A stretch of DNA of 64,000 nucleotides from Spirochaeta lutea (GCF_000758165.1 NZ_JNUP01000003.1:124001-188000); one strand, 5' to 3'; counted from the stretch's first letter, positions 1 through 8,640 are shown. A program made the numbers and translations. The notes: a model not told the origin generated them from the sequence alone.

Positions 1-1811
1 AATCCGGGTTCAAAGATTAGGTTATAGGCCTCAACGTCGCTGAGCACCTTGTTTGGATGGATGATTCCTCGATCAGTGGCCTTTTTCTTAACCATATCCA
101 CATCTATCCCTCTGCCATCATCGTATATCTCAATGAGAATCATATTACCCTCATTGGAAGCACGAAGCAGCAGCAAGCCCTCCTCAGACTTTCCTGCGCG
201 CTTACGATCTGAAGGACTCTCAATCCCATGATCCAGGGAGTTCCTAACACAGTGAATCAGCGGGTCCAGAAGATCTTCGATAACACTCTTATCGAGCTCG
301 GTATCTTCACCCTCAATTTTAAGCTGTATCCGTTTATCAAGAGATTTACTGAGATCACGGACAAGACGGGGGAACCGGGAGAAAATTTGCGAAATCGGAA
401 CCATCCGGATCCGCATAACACCCTCTTGTAATTCGCTCGTGATCCGCCCGAGATTCTGTGCTGTACTTCTAAACTTTGCTATGGAACCCTTGAAACTGGC
501 TTGTATACCATCAAACATGGTGAGTAAGTTCCCATAGTTTTCGAGAATATCTCGTTTTACGTCCTTGATACTCATTCCCTGTTCGATACGCTCCATGTAT
601 TCCGGCAGACTATCAAAGAGTTCTTTTATTAACTGACGATAATCATTTTGAATTGTCTGAAGCTGGGTCATATTATCAGTGAATTGGTTGCTAACCTGGT
701 TGAAGGTGGCCTTGTTAATGACGGTTTCCGAAACAAGATTTAGGAGATCGTCAATTCTCTTACTCTCTACCCGTAGGATACTGCTCGAAGCAGGTCCAGA
801 TTTTCGGACTTCCTGGGACCTTGAACCATCCTCGGAACCATCTCCCGAGGCATCGGAAGTTTCGACCCCCGCCCCATCAAGACTGTCATGCTCAGGAAGG
901 TCATCATTCCGCGATGAATCGGGATCTGCTGCAATAGCCCCGAGCGGTTCCTTAGGAGTGCTAGGTTCAAGGGTATGCCCATCCGGGACTGTCTGTTTTA
1001 CAGCCTCCTTCTTCGGAGCGCTTCCCACTGCTTGTATAGAAGCTCCGAGGGTTACATCGGTAATGGATGCCTTATCTTGAATAGTCTCAAGATCTTCCTT
1101 CGTTGCAAGATAATAAACAACATGGGGGTAAAAAACATCTTCGTACAGCCGTTCAAAATCAGGGTCTGTTTTCAATAAGGTTCCGATGGATTTTAGTGCA
1201 GCAAAAACCTGAATCCCCCCGACGGTATTCATGGGATTATCCTCATCGAAGCTTACGTCTACCTGATAAATTTCCTCATCGTCCCCTGCAGCCTCCTTCA
1301 TTTCTAAAAACTCATATTCACTGAGGCTTTGATTAGGAGCAGCGGTACCGGACGTTTTGGACTCCTGTTTTTTTGGTTCCTTTTTCGCCGGCTTCTTTTT
1401 AGGAGTTTCGCCACCATTTCCTAGCAGACCACGCAATTGATCTTCCACTGAGGAAATATCTTCTTGGTAAACAAGCCCTTGGCTACGCTGGGCAAGCATT
1501 TCTTTTATAATGTCGATGGAGTTTAACAACAGATCAATGGTATCACCATCAACCGTCAGCTTCCCACTCCTAATCTCATCAAGTACGTCCTCTACGATGT
1601 GGGTAAATTCGGCGAGTTCGGCCATTTGAACCGTAGCAGCAGCACCCTTTAAGGTATGTGCAGCTCGAAAAATCTCATCAATGGCATCCTCGTTACTTGA
1701 ATCATTTTCTAGTACAAGGATATTCTGCTCCAGCATTTCCACCTGCATTTCAGCTTCGCTGTAGAAGTCTTTGAGTAGTTCCTCATTGTTGGGGTCTAGG
1801 TAGTCGCTCAT
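1..1811 (-). CDS. cheA: Chemotaxis histidine kinase CheA (C-terminus cut by window edge)
   Basis: Cytoplasmic kinase that takes input from chemoreceptors through CheW and phosphorylates CheY and CheB. About 603 codons are visible, read from an ATG at 1811 with no stop before the window edge. The N-terminal HPt domain carries the phospho-accepting His at about residue 52 in the motif AAHTLKG. A long acidic, Ser/Pro-rich linker follows, then the dimerisation helices (about 1-800 on the map). The start of the HATPase domain shows the N-box HCVRNSLDHGIE and the G1 box DDGRGID. The rest of the ATPase and the CheW-like regulatory domain lie outside. The gene is downstream of flaA but separated from it by a terminator, and it has its own promoter (-10 TATAAT, -35 TTGTTA). 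The predicted leader is only about 10 bases with no Shine-Dalgarno. Identification is firm from the motifs. Confidence 0.95.
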   Translation of the reverse strand, partial: MSDYLDPNNEELLKDFYSEAEMQVEMLEQNILVLENDSSNEDAIDEIFRAAHTLKGAAATVQMAELAEFTHIVEDVLDEIRSGKLTVDGDTIDLLLNSIDIIKEMLAQRSQGLVYQEDISSVEDQLRGLLGNGGETPKKKPAKKEPKKQESKTSGTAAPNQSLSEYEFLEMKEAAGDDEEIYQVDVSFDEDNPMNTVGGIQVFAALKSIGTLLKTDPDFERLYEDVFYPHVVYYLATKEDLETIQDKASITDVTLGASIQAVGSAPKKEAVKQTVPDGHTLEPSTPKEPLGAIAADPDSSRNDDLPEHDSLDGAGVETSDASGDGSEDGSRSQEVRKSGPASSSILRVESKRIDDLLNLVSETVINKATFNQVSNQFTDNMTQLQTIQNDYRQLIKELFDSLPEYMERIEQGMSIKDVKRDILENYGNLLTMFDGIQASFKGSIAKFRSTAQNLGRITSELQEGVMRIRMVPISQIFSRFPRLVRDLSKSLDKRIQLKIEGEDTELDKSVIEDLLDPLIHCVRNSLDHGIESPSDRKRAGKSEEGLLLLRASNEGNMILIEIYDDGRGIDVDMVKKKATDRGIIHPNKVLSDVEAYNLIFEPG

Positions 1812-1828
1812 GCATTAAATGATATACG

Positions 1829-1856
1829 ATTATAGGGGGAAGTCAATACATAACAA
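1829..1856 (-). promoter_or_regulatory. Sigma-70-type promoter of cheA
   Basis: On the minus strand TTGTTA (1851-1856) and a perfect TATAAT (1829-1834) are separated by 16 bases. The -10 ends 17 bases before the cheA ATG, so the predicted leader is about 10 bases. It lies directly after the flaA terminator, which makes cheA an independent transcription unit. The motif is seen in the sequence; activity is inferred. Confidence 0.6.
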
Positions 1857-1892
1857 GATAATAACGAAATCCTATAGAATTATTTTTTTAAT

Positions 1893-1921
1893 AAAAAAGG
1901 GCTGCTAAGCAGCCCTTTTTT
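1893..1921 (-). terminator. Intrinsic terminator after flaA
   Basis: An 8-bp GC-rich inverted repeat (GGGCTGCT at 1899-1906, AGCAGCCC at 1908-1915) is flanked by an A-run and a T-run of six bases each. Read on the minus strand it lies 27 bases past the flaA stop and ends in a U-tract. It is symmetrical, so it could work in both directions. With an abundant protein upstream, a strong terminator makes sense. Confidence 0.85.
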
Positions 1922-1941
1922 GTTTAACCAGTCGTTGTAGC

Positions 1942-2943
1942 TTACTCTGCGCTTGCATCCATCTTCTGGCGCTCAAGGTATCGAAGTACCTGAAGGTTCC
2001 CAAGCCGTTTCAGCTCAGAATTCCTCCGGGATTCTTCCCGATCTTGGAGAATACCCCAAACAGCTTCGTCATCGATATCGCGCTCAAGTGACAGAACAGC
2101 CTTATCATAGACAACACTTACGTCTTTGATGTAGGCAATGAAATCACCACCTTCCATGGCGGCGTCGCGGTAAACCCGGAAGCCCATGAGCTTAACCATC
2201 GGAGCTGAGTTAGGATACAGAGGGAAGGTATTCAGTTCACGGTTACGAACCTCAGCGATGTAGTTGGGATTATTCCAGGTAAGAGTTCTCCAACCATCGA
2301 AGTTGAGGTATCCCATGAAATATTCTTGTTCTACATTATTTTGATCTTTAAAGATGATCGAGAGACCGTGGGGGAAGTTCAGACCGTGTACATTCACAGA
2401 GATCGACTTCAACACGCCTATGTTCTTTACGACCCCGTAGCCATCAAATTTACGTCCACGTCCAACTTCTTCCTGGGGAACCTCCAGAGTCCCGTCGGCT
2501 GCAACCGTTGTTGCATCCATGTACGCAGGAATCTCAAAGGGTGGTTTAACCAGGGCCCAAGAGTTGAAGGGCTCGTCCGGGAAATGAACCCGCACCCCGA
2601 GAATAGTCTCGTTCGGATATTGGGCTGCACCTTCTCGTACCAATGCAGCACGGGTAAATGAATTCGATTGATTTACCACAGACCGTGCAGATGAATTTAA
2701 TACAACTTCCCAGTTCTCAATGAACAGAGAGGTCTTCATCTGAGCTTTTTCTTCCTGGGTATATGAAGACCCAGCCACTACACTAAAATCAATCAGAGTT
2801 GCTTCGTTTTCACTGGGCTCTCCATCATCACTTACGGAAAAGTCTGCGCCCAATTGATTAAAATCGATAAGCACTGACTCTTCAGCAAACAGACCGGTGC
2901 CCGCGATTAGTGCAACTAAAAGAAGAATGAAGAACCTTTTCAT
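1942..2943 (-). CDS. flaA: Periplasmic flagellar filament sheath protein FlaA
   Basis: FlaA is the sheath or outer-layer protein of spirochaete periplasmic flagella, exported through Sec and coating the FlaB core. The 333-residue product starts with a signal peptide (MKRFFILLL...) and probable cleavage after GLFA. The mature part matches the family in the repeated LIDF motif near its N-terminus and in the segment around SLFIENWEVVLNSSARSV. I chose the ATG at 2943 because AAAGGAG precedes it at the right distance. The in-frame ATG at 2985 would fall at the predicted transcription start. The gene has a perfect consensus promoter and a strong terminator, so it is probably highly expressed and monocistronic. 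Paralogues elsewhere in the genome are likely, so numbering (FlaA1/FlaA2) is not attempted. Confidence 0.9.
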   Translation of the reverse strand: MKRFFILLLVALIAGTGLFAEESVLIDFNQLGADFSVSDDGEPSENEATLIDFSVVAGSSYTQEEKAQMKTSLFIENWEVVLNSSARSVVNQSNSFTRAALVREGAAQYPNETILGVRVHFPDEPFNSWALVKPPFEIPAYMDATTVAADGTLEVPQEEVGRGRKFDGYGVVKNIGVLKSISVNVHGLNFPHGLSIIFKDQNNVEQEYFMGYLNFDGWRTLTWNNPNYIAEVRNRELNTFPLYPNSAPMVKLMGFRVYRDAAMEGGDFIAYIKDVSVVYDKAVLSLERDIDDEAVWGILQDREESRRNSELKRLGNLQVLRYLERQKMDASAE

Positions 2944-2990
2944 CCTGTGCTCCTTTGCTCTCAAGCCTTTACGAAGTATTCGCATCTAGA

Positions 2991-3018
2991 ATTATACGAA
3001 TCCCATTTTAATTGTCAA
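2991..3018 (-). promoter_or_regulatory. Perfect consensus sigma-70 promoter of flaA
   Basis: TTGACA (3013-3018) and TATAAT (2991-2996) on the minus strand are separated by 16 bases. Both hexamers match the consensus exactly. The -35 overlaps the last codons region of the preceding GerMN gene (stop 3008-3010). The predicted transcript start near 2984 gives a leader of about 40 bases containing the flaA Shine-Dalgarno. Confidence 0.85.
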
Positions 3019-3535
3019 CGTTTTTTACAGTTTCTTGATTTTCACCACCCTTCTGAAGGGAAAAGACCGGGGCCCCGGGAACATTTCCGCCAATTAGAAG
3101 GGTAACATCATCAATACCTGGAAAATTGGTCTTAATGTTTTTCATTATTAAATCCTCAATTGTTTCCAGGGGTCTTTTTTTATAATCAGCCAGGATTTGC
3201 ACTGTGTCAATACCGAGTGAAACGGTGACTTGTTTTTTTTGTTCATCGAAGAAGAATGCGTCAATGACTGGGGGTGAGGGAAACAGAGGTTCGGAGAGAA
3301 CACGAACCGGACCCAAAAGCAGTGCATCTAAAAATTGTTCTATCTCTTGGGCCTGGCTTGCCTGACGAGGCAGAAGTTGACTTTCTGGAACGAGGGTATT
3401 TGTAGCAGCATCGGGAAAGATCATACGGTATTCCTGCAGGGTTGGCGGGAAAATCACACCTAGGAGAATGCTTACCAAAAAAAGAAAGCTCAGAATTGCA
3501 AGTATAATTTTTTGCGGTAATGAAAGGGGGATCAA
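3008..3535 (-). CDS. GerMN-domain membrane-anchored protein
   Basis: 175 residues. One hydrophobic segment at about residues 8-30 (signal anchor) is followed by a GerMN-type domain: a QEIEQFLDALLLGP helix, then the VSLGIDTVQILADY region and a VTLLIGG strand. The domain occurs in GerM of spore formers and in many non-sporulating bacteria as an envelope protein; its molecular role is poorly known. The start is TTG at 3535, chosen because AGGAG lies six bases upstream. It follows the amidase gene after nine bases, as in other bacteria where GerM-like proteins sit beside Amidase_3 enzymes, so a role in cell-wall turnover is a reasonable inference. A second GerMN protein is encoded at 58688-59557. 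Confidence 0.75.
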   Translation of the reverse strand: MIPLSLPQKIILAILSFLFLVSILLGVIFPPTLQEYRMIFPDAATNTLVPESQLLPRQASQAQEIEQFLDALLLGPVRVLSEPLFPSPPVIDAFFFDEQKKQVTVSLGIDTVQILADYKKRPLETIEDLIMKNIKTNFPGIDDVTLLIGGNVPGAPVFSLQKGGENQETVKNVDN

Positions 3536-3544
3536 ATCACACTC

Positions 3545-4573
3545 CTAATACACCTCCTCAAAGTTGGCTATGAAAGAGGTGACCCCAGTATAGATGCCCT
3601 TAGAAATCTTTTGCAAGTAGTCTGGTTTCATGAGCAGAGCAAATTCGTCTCTATTCGTAACAAACCCGATTTCAATGAGCACCGACGGCATCCGGGCATT
3701 TCGCACCACATACCATTCCTCCTGCATCAATCCTCGATTATTGCTCAGCGTCCCGAGGGTTCCATCTAAACCAGTTAGAATCGATTGAGCCAATAAAATG
3801 CTCTCTACGGTATATTCCTCTTCGAGCAGGGTATTGAGAATGGGAATGACGCTCTTGTCGTATTGGGAATTGGAGTCTTCAGAAATCAGTTCACGACGGT
3901 ATTCGGGAGGGAGATACCACACCTCGTACCCTCGAGCAGCGGAGTTTAGAGATGCGTTTGCATGGATGGAAATATATAAGATATCTTCATTCGGACCTCG
4001 ATGGATGGTGTTTGCCATGTCGGTTCGCTCCTCGAGGGTAAGATATGTATCGTCGCTCCGGCTAAGGACCACCTGTTTTTCCGGATACTGGTTCTGGAGC
4101 AATGCAACGACTTGTTTGGCAACCTCCAGAACTATATCTTTCTCCCGCAGCTCCTGTACTTCATCGTTTATGGTATGCCGCCCGATGGTCCCGGGATCTT
4201 TGCCCCCATGGCCGGGATCTATAAAAATGGTTGAGATCCTTCTTCCCGGACTTTGAATACCCGGGTTCAGCAGATCAAGAACTCGTTGACGGGCTTCTTG
4301 ATTGATCATAATCTCGCCACGATTGCTTTGTGTTATACCTGGTAACGAGATCGGAAGTTGATGGTTGAGAATCCCCATACTTCCGCCGGGATGAATGGTT
4401 AAGGATCTTCCCTGATGCGCAAGGGTGAGTTGATTAGTATAGGCATCCCAATAGTAGGTAAGGTCCAGAGTTTCCCGGAGTGATAAGATGTTGGTATCCT
4501 GAGCACTCAACGGTGCTAAACAGACCAGCGTAAGGATCGCCAGCAGCCAGAATGTTTTAGGTATATGCTTCAC
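3545..4573 (-). CDS. N-acetylmuramoyl-L-alanine amidase (Amidase_3 family)
   Basis: Zinc-dependent hydrolase cutting the bond between N-acetylmuramic acid and L-alanine in peptidoglycan. 342 residues with a signal peptide (cleavage after LSAQ, about residue 25). An N-terminal module of about 80 residues is of unclear type, and the catalytic domain starts at about residue 113. Zinc ligands fit His122 (DPGHGGKDPG), Glu144 (ELREKD) and His204 (ISIHANAS); the catalytic Glu is Glu301 (LIEIGF). All are present, so it should be active in the periplasm. Its start overlaps the end of the ATP-grasp gene by 17 bases and it precedes a GerMN gene. An amiC-type label would be a guess, so no symbol is given. 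Confidence 0.9.
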   Translation of the reverse strand: MKHIPKTFWLLAILTLVCLAPLSAQDTNILSLRETLDLTYYWDAYTNQLTLAHQGRSLTIHPGGSMGILNHQLPISLPGITQSNRGEIMINQEARQRVLDLLNPGIQSPGRRISTIFIDPGHGGKDPGTIGRHTINDEVQELREKDIVLEVAKQVVALLQNQYPEKQVVLSRSDDTYLTLEERTDMANTIHRGPNEDILYISIHANASLNSAARGYEVWYLPPEYRRELISEDSNSQYDKSVIPILNTLLEEEYTVESILLAQSILTGLDGTLGTLSNNRGLMQEEWYVVRNARMPSVLIEIGFVTNRDEFALLMKPDYLQKISKGIYTGVTSFIANFEEVY

Positions 4574-6092
4574 AATATCGCTCTTCCCATCGGTTTAAAA
4601 GTTCCTGTTCGCGGCTATCTCTTCCTATATCGGTAACTATCAACGCCGCCTGGAGTCCATACCGCCTAAGAACCAAGGATGTAAGACGATCAAGTGCTCC
4701 TCCGTACCGGTGAAGCATGGCTTGAGCCTCCTCCAATGTTCGACCGTCCCAGGATACCTCAGATGGATCATGATTGCCATGAAGATTCTCCGGATACGCG
4801 GGTGGAACAGTCTCCAAGGCTGGATTGTCAATGAGATCCCTGCTAACGGGATTATCGGGGTTTAACCGAAGTAGTACCGCTGCCACAGCATTTCGAGCCA
4901 CGGCTTCCGCCTCTAACGGGGTGGCTGAAAAGGCGATAATATTACCGGCCTTTTCTACATTATTCTGAGGAAAGCGGACGAAGTCCCCCTGGGACACCCG
5001 TGGGAACCAGTATTTTACCCCGGGGAATTGGGAGAAATCCGGGATGAATAATTCTTGAATGGTACCTGGAAAACTTATGACTGCCCGTTCTGCCGAGGCC
5101 CCGGAACCACCGTGGTATCCTTCGAGCTCCCAGGGAGTTACCCTCAGTGGTTGGGTGCCAAGACTTATCTGAAGAGCAATTCGGGTTATTGGAATGCCGG
5201 TAGCACCGGGAAGGGTCCAACCTGACATATAGCCCCCGGATAGGCGCGCGGCGATTTCACCAATAACTGGTCCTCGGTCAGTAAAGAAGACATCACCCTT
5301 GGCTGCGCCGTTTTTAATCCCCAGGGCTGCAACCCCACGATGAAATATCTCTAACATATGATGTTCTTGGTCGGCATTGAGGTCGGAAGGAATGGTGTGC
5401 CCGACCTCAATAGAATATGGGGGAAAACAAATATGCCTTCTGGCGATAACAGCGGTAATACATTCTCCCTGGTGGTACAGTGCATCAATACTGTATTCGG
5501 CGCCCTGGATATGATCTTCGATGATGGCAGTTTGGGATCGTGAGTAGCGTTGCGCTTCTTGAATGGCGGGGCCTAAATCGTTGAGGGATGAAACGGTAAT
5601 AACCCCCCGGGCTCCCATGTTGTCCACAGGCTTGACCACCAGAGGAAGGGGCATGCCGGCTGCATCCAAGGCCTTATGGACACTACCAGTCGAGGTATCC
5701 AAGCCCGCTAGGATGAACCGTGGGCTGGGTACCCCGCTCTCTCTGAAAATTTGGCGCATCACAGCCTTGTTACTGGCCGCATGGGCGACCTCCGGGGGTA
5801 TCCCTGGCAACCCAAAGTGTTGGGCGATACGGGCGACGCTGTAGGAGAAATCCGTACCGGCCGTGAATACTCCGTATAGACGTGGAACTAAGCCCTCCGA
5901 TTCAATAGCGGTAATGATAGCATCAAAATCCTTTAGATCGATAGGAAAAAACACATCTGCTTCGGTTCTCATGGGTGCATCAGGATTTCCATCACATACG
6001 ATGGTGGAGAAACCGAGAGAGGCAGCTTCACGGATAGCTGGCCCCTGCATGGTGCCCGCCCCAAGGATGAGAAGGTATTTCGCCTGAATCAT
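4557..6092 (-). CDS. ATP-grasp enzyme, carbamoyl-phosphate-synthase-like
   Basis: 511 residues from the ATG at 6092, which overlaps the upstream stop as ATGA and has AAAGGAA upstream. An N-terminal nucleotide-binding-like pre-ATP-grasp domain (LLILGAGTMQGPAI) leads into an ATP-grasp fold with LVVKPVDNMGARGV (ATP lysine and glycine loop) and the metal-binding stretch GEIAARLSGG. A C-terminal region of about 120 residues is unusual. ATP-grasp enzymes form an acyl phosphate and ligate a carboxylate to an amine or similar nucleophile. Position inside a nucleotide-sugar operon suggests it attaches an amino acid or other acid to a sugar, but the substrate is unknown. An alternative is a D-Ala-D-Ala-ligase-like wall enzyme, given the amidase next door. 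Confidence 0.75.
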   Translation of the reverse strand: MIQAKYLLILGAGTMQGPAIREAASLGFSTIVCDGNPDAPMRTEADVFFPIDLKDFDAIITAIESEGLVPRLYGVFTAGTDFSYSVARIAQHFGLPGIPPEVAHAASNKAVMRQIFRESGVPSPRFILAGLDTSTGSVHKALDAAGMPLPLVVKPVDNMGARGVITVSSLNDLGPAIQEAQRYSRSQTAIIEDHIQGAEYSIDALYHQGECITAVIARRHICFPPYSIEVGHTIPSDLNADQEHHMLEIFHRGVAALGIKNGAAKGDVFFTDRGPVIGEIAARLSGGYMSGWTLPGATGIPITRIALQISLGTQPLRVTPWELEGYHGGSGASAERAVISFPGTIQELFIPDFSQFPGVKYWFPRVSQGDFVRFPQNNVEKAGNIIAFSATPLEAEAVARNAVAAVLLRLNPDNPVSRDLIDNPALETVPPAYPENLHGNHDPSEVSWDGRTLEEAQAMLHRYGGALDRLTSLVLRRYGLQAALIVTDIGRDSREQELLNRWEERYCEAYT

Positions 6093-7873
6093 GAGCGGGG
6101 TTCCTTTACTGCGTAGATTTCCATGGTGTCGCCAAGGTTTCGAAGAGAATTCCATATCCTTCCGAGGGACCGGAACATGAGGGTATTGACCCATGGTGGG
6201 AAGCGTTCTGGATGGTAACTGGCAGGAATGATCGTTTTGACGGTAAACCCGGATCGTTCAAGAAGAACCTTAGCTTGTTTGGGATCCCAGACGGTTACAT
6301 GATCCATGGGACTTTCGTCGAGAAATGCTGCCATGTTTTTCCGGCCTGAGATTCCGCGCCAGGAGGGGGTTGCGAGGGCAAGCACTCCCCCGGGCAGGAG
6401 AAGATCATAGATGGTATTCAGACTATCTTTGAGATCCTGTAGATGTTCAATTACATACCAAAGGCTCACAACGTGGAAACCCTGAGGGTTTAGCTCTGGG
6501 GAAAGAGAATTGATATCGCCGCATTGAGCGGGTATTCCCAGGGTATTGGTAACATATTCAACTGCCTCGGATGAGACATCCAGGCCCATAGGCAGGAACT
6601 GCTGTTCCTTTGCGGCCTGAAGAAACGGTCCGTAGGCACAGCCGATATCTAGAAGTGTCGGTGAGGTTGGGGCCCCGGTTTTTGATAGAAGTTTTTGGAT
6701 TTGGTTCAGGCGCCGCGAGCCCTGTGCTTTTATGGTTTCAAAATCATCGAGATAGGTACGACCGTATTGCTGTTTATATTCTTCCATGAAATACGATTCA
6801 TCGTATTGGGTAACCATGGGCTCGGCCAGTACCTGGTAGAGGGTGTGACAGGTCTGACATTGGATGTAGGTGCGTTTCGCGCTACGGTGCACGATGGAGG
6901 TACTCACGGAGCCACAGCCAGGACACCGGGGATCTGCATGGCTGAGCATGTAGATAAGGGCGGAAATGGATTCGCGGGGAAGTTGTGTACCCTCAGTATG
7001 TAGTAACTCGTGAAATCGTTGGACGCTCTGGGCTGCATCTTCCAAAAATTGAGGGGTATGCAATCTTCTGATCTCTTGCGGTGAGGGAATACTAGGAAGG
7101 CCGAGGGAGGCTGAGAGTTTTTGATGGTACCGGCTAGGATGATCTAACAGCACAGGTGTGCCGGCAGATAAGGCTTCAAAACAGAGAAGTCCGAAACTGG
7201 TGATAACAAGGTCGAAGTTTTGAAGTTGGGTTTCAAGATGCGGCACGTGATGAATGATCTGCCAACCTGAATGGGTGCTCTGGATGAGCAACCGTTCCTT
7301 ATGGCTGAGAGAGAGGCCGGGGATATACACAATCTTTGCCCGGGGGAATAGGCGTTGCAGTACGCCGGAATTAGCCAAGGCAGGACCTAGTTTCCGAGGA
7401 TCCTCAGCACCGAATGACACAAGGACGGACTGAACAGGTATTCGATTCCGGGGATTGTATGGGGGCAAATCAAGGAATGCAAGGCTCTGCCAATTAGCAG
7501 GTCCGGTTTTATCGGGAATCCTTGGCAACATGTCCACCAGGAATGTGCAGAGGTCGCGGCCAGGCGCTCCGCAATCAACGCCCAGGACCGTACCCAAACT
7601 CGAAAGCGTAATAACTTCTTGGGTGGTTGGCCAGGGTTTATCCAGAACGACGAGATCTGCTTTTGAGGGAAGGCTTTCAATACACCGGCTTGCGAGATCG
7701 GGATACAACCCGAGTCCGGGATGCTCGGGAGGTAAGACTATCCGTGTATCCGCATCGGGAAAGGTGGATTGGAGCATCTCCATGGTTTTTAAGGAACGTA
7801 ACACATGGCCTGCCCCAAAACCGGTATTGGTTTCGGGAACAAATACAATGGTTGATGTATTAACGTTGTTCAT
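6089..7873 (-). CDS. Fusion: PseG/SpsG-like glycosyltransferase-fold domain plus SAM methyltransferase
   Basis: 594 residues in two halves. Residues 1-290 resemble PseG/SpsG, the UDP-sugar hydrolase of the pseudaminic acid pathway: TGFGAGHVLRS near the N-terminus for the GHVxR motif, VLVSFGAEDPRKLG in the middle, and the end of the GT-B-like fold around LVITSFGLLCFEALSAGTP. Residues about 310-345 carry a Cys4 motif (CPGCG...CQTC), and from about 400 there is a class I methyltransferase with the SAM loop LLDIGCAYGPFL and a WYVIEHLQDL motif. Start ATG at 7873 overlaps the upstream stop by four bases. Activity of the hydrolase half is inferred only. The fused Cys4-methyltransferase resembles C-methyltransferase-like proteins of sugar clusters. 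Confidence 0.75.
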   Translation of the reverse strand: MNNVNTSTIVFVPETNTGFGAGHVLRSLKTMEMLQSTFPDADTRIVLPPEHPGLGLYPDLASRCIESLPSKADLVVLDKPWPTTQEVITLSSLGTVLGVDCGAPGRDLCTFLVDMLPRIPDKTGPANWQSLAFLDLPPYNPRNRIPVQSVLVSFGAEDPRKLGPALANSGVLQRLFPRAKIVYIPGLSLSHKERLLIQSTHSGWQIIHHVPHLETQLQNFDLVITSFGLLCFEALSAGTPVLLDHPSRYHQKLSASLGLPSIPSPQEIRRLHTPQFLEDAAQSVQRFHELLHTEGTQLPRESISALIYMLSHADPRCPGCGSVSTSIVHRSAKRTYIQCQTCHTLYQVLAEPMVTQYDESYFMEEYKQQYGRTYLDDFETIKAQGSRRLNQIQKLLSKTGAPTSPTLLDIGCAYGPFLQAAKEQQFLPMGLDVSSEAVEYVTNTLGIPAQCGDINSLSPELNPQGFHVVSLWYVIEHLQDLKDSLNTIYDLLLPGGVLALATPSWRGISGRKNMAAFLDESPMDHVTVWDPKQAKVLLERSGFTVKTIIPASYHPERFPPWVNTLMFRSLGRIWNSLRNLGDTMEIYAVKEPRS

Positions 7874-8640
7874 AACACCTCGGATTGTTGGTAGAGTCTC
7901 TGAAAAGCTGAAATGATTTCCCGGCTTGATGGGAGGATGTGGGCGCCCCCCAGGTTCATAGTGTCATTCAGGGACTCCCGGGTTGGAGGAAGGAGTGATT
8001 GATATATCCGCTCGATACGTTGATAGTCTTCCTGGTAATCTACCGTGATGCGCACATCGGGATACCGCGCCCAATCCGGCGGAGAGAGTCGAAGTAGAGA
8101 ATAGTCCTCAGGATGGTTATAGATGTATGGGGTTACATGCTCATAATCATAGGGGGTAAGGGTGTGTTCAGGAAGATTTAGGAGAGCCTGGGCGGTAATA
8201 AACTCTACTCCCCCGCCGTAGGGCAGTGCATTGAAGACAGTATAATCCATCCCTCGGCGGACACCTGAGAGGATTTGCTCGGGAATAAGTTCATGGATTA
8301 CGAAGGGGTTGTCAGCGGTGGCTCGTATGAGAAAATCAAAATGATAATCTCGAGCCGCTTTTTGAAATCGGGAAAGTACGTTTATTGAATCACCCTCCAA
8401 TACTGCAAAATCCTGGGCCTCTGCGATCGGCTGAATGGTGGTGCTGCTTGCTGCATCGGTAAGCACGACCATGGTGAATTCGAATCCGGATTTGAGGTTA
8501 GGATCTACCGATATGGTTTTTAGCCTCTGTAATGCAGAACCGAGGATGGTTGTTGATCCCAGAGGCAGGGTAACCTTGCCCGGGAGCCGCACCGAATTGC
8601 AGCGGGCTTGAATGCAGATCCCTATGTGCTTAGAAGCCAT
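7870..8640 (-). CDS. SpsF-type cytidylyltransferase
   Basis: 256 residues. It belongs to the SpsF/NeuA-like nucleotidyltransferase group, which activates sugars such as nonulosonic acids with CMP. The signature QARCNSVRLPGK at about residues 10-21 matches the family QARxxSxRLPGK motif, and FLIRATADNPF matches the segment that carries the metal-binding Asp. RITVDYQEDY near the C-terminus matches the usual conserved Asp. The ATG at 8640 is preferred to the one at 8667 because AGAGGAGG lies just upstream. It overlaps the upstream gene by 11 bases and the downstream gene by four, so it is in the same operon. The exact sugar cannot be read from sequence. Confidence 0.85.
   Translation of the reverse strand: MASKHIGICIQARCNSVRLPGKVTLPLGSTTILGSALQRLKTISVDPNLKSGFEFTMVVLTDAASSTTIQPIAEAQDFAVLEGDSINVLSRFQKAARDYHFDFLIRATADNPFVIHELIPEQILSGVRRGMDYTVFNALPYGGGVEFITAQALLNLPEHTLTPYDYEHVTPYIYNHPEDYSLLRLSPPDWARYPDVRITVDYQEDYQRIERIYQSLLPPTRESLNDTMNLGGAHILPSSREIISAFQRLYQQSEVL

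Noticed and set aside
679-1080. 133-codon plus-strand open frame inside cheA
   Set aside because: It is antisense to the linker and dimerisation part of cheA, has low-complexity composition and no Shine-Dalgarno; it is a shadow of the real frame.
2944-2985. Upstream ATG that would lengthen FlaA by 14 residues
   Set aside because: It coincides with the predicted transcription start and would put charged residues before the signal peptide; the ATG at 2943 has the Shine-Dalgarno.
2944-3020. Sigma-28 promoter for flaA
   Set aside because: No TAAA-N15-GCCGATAA-like sequence was found; a perfect sigma-70 promoter is present instead.
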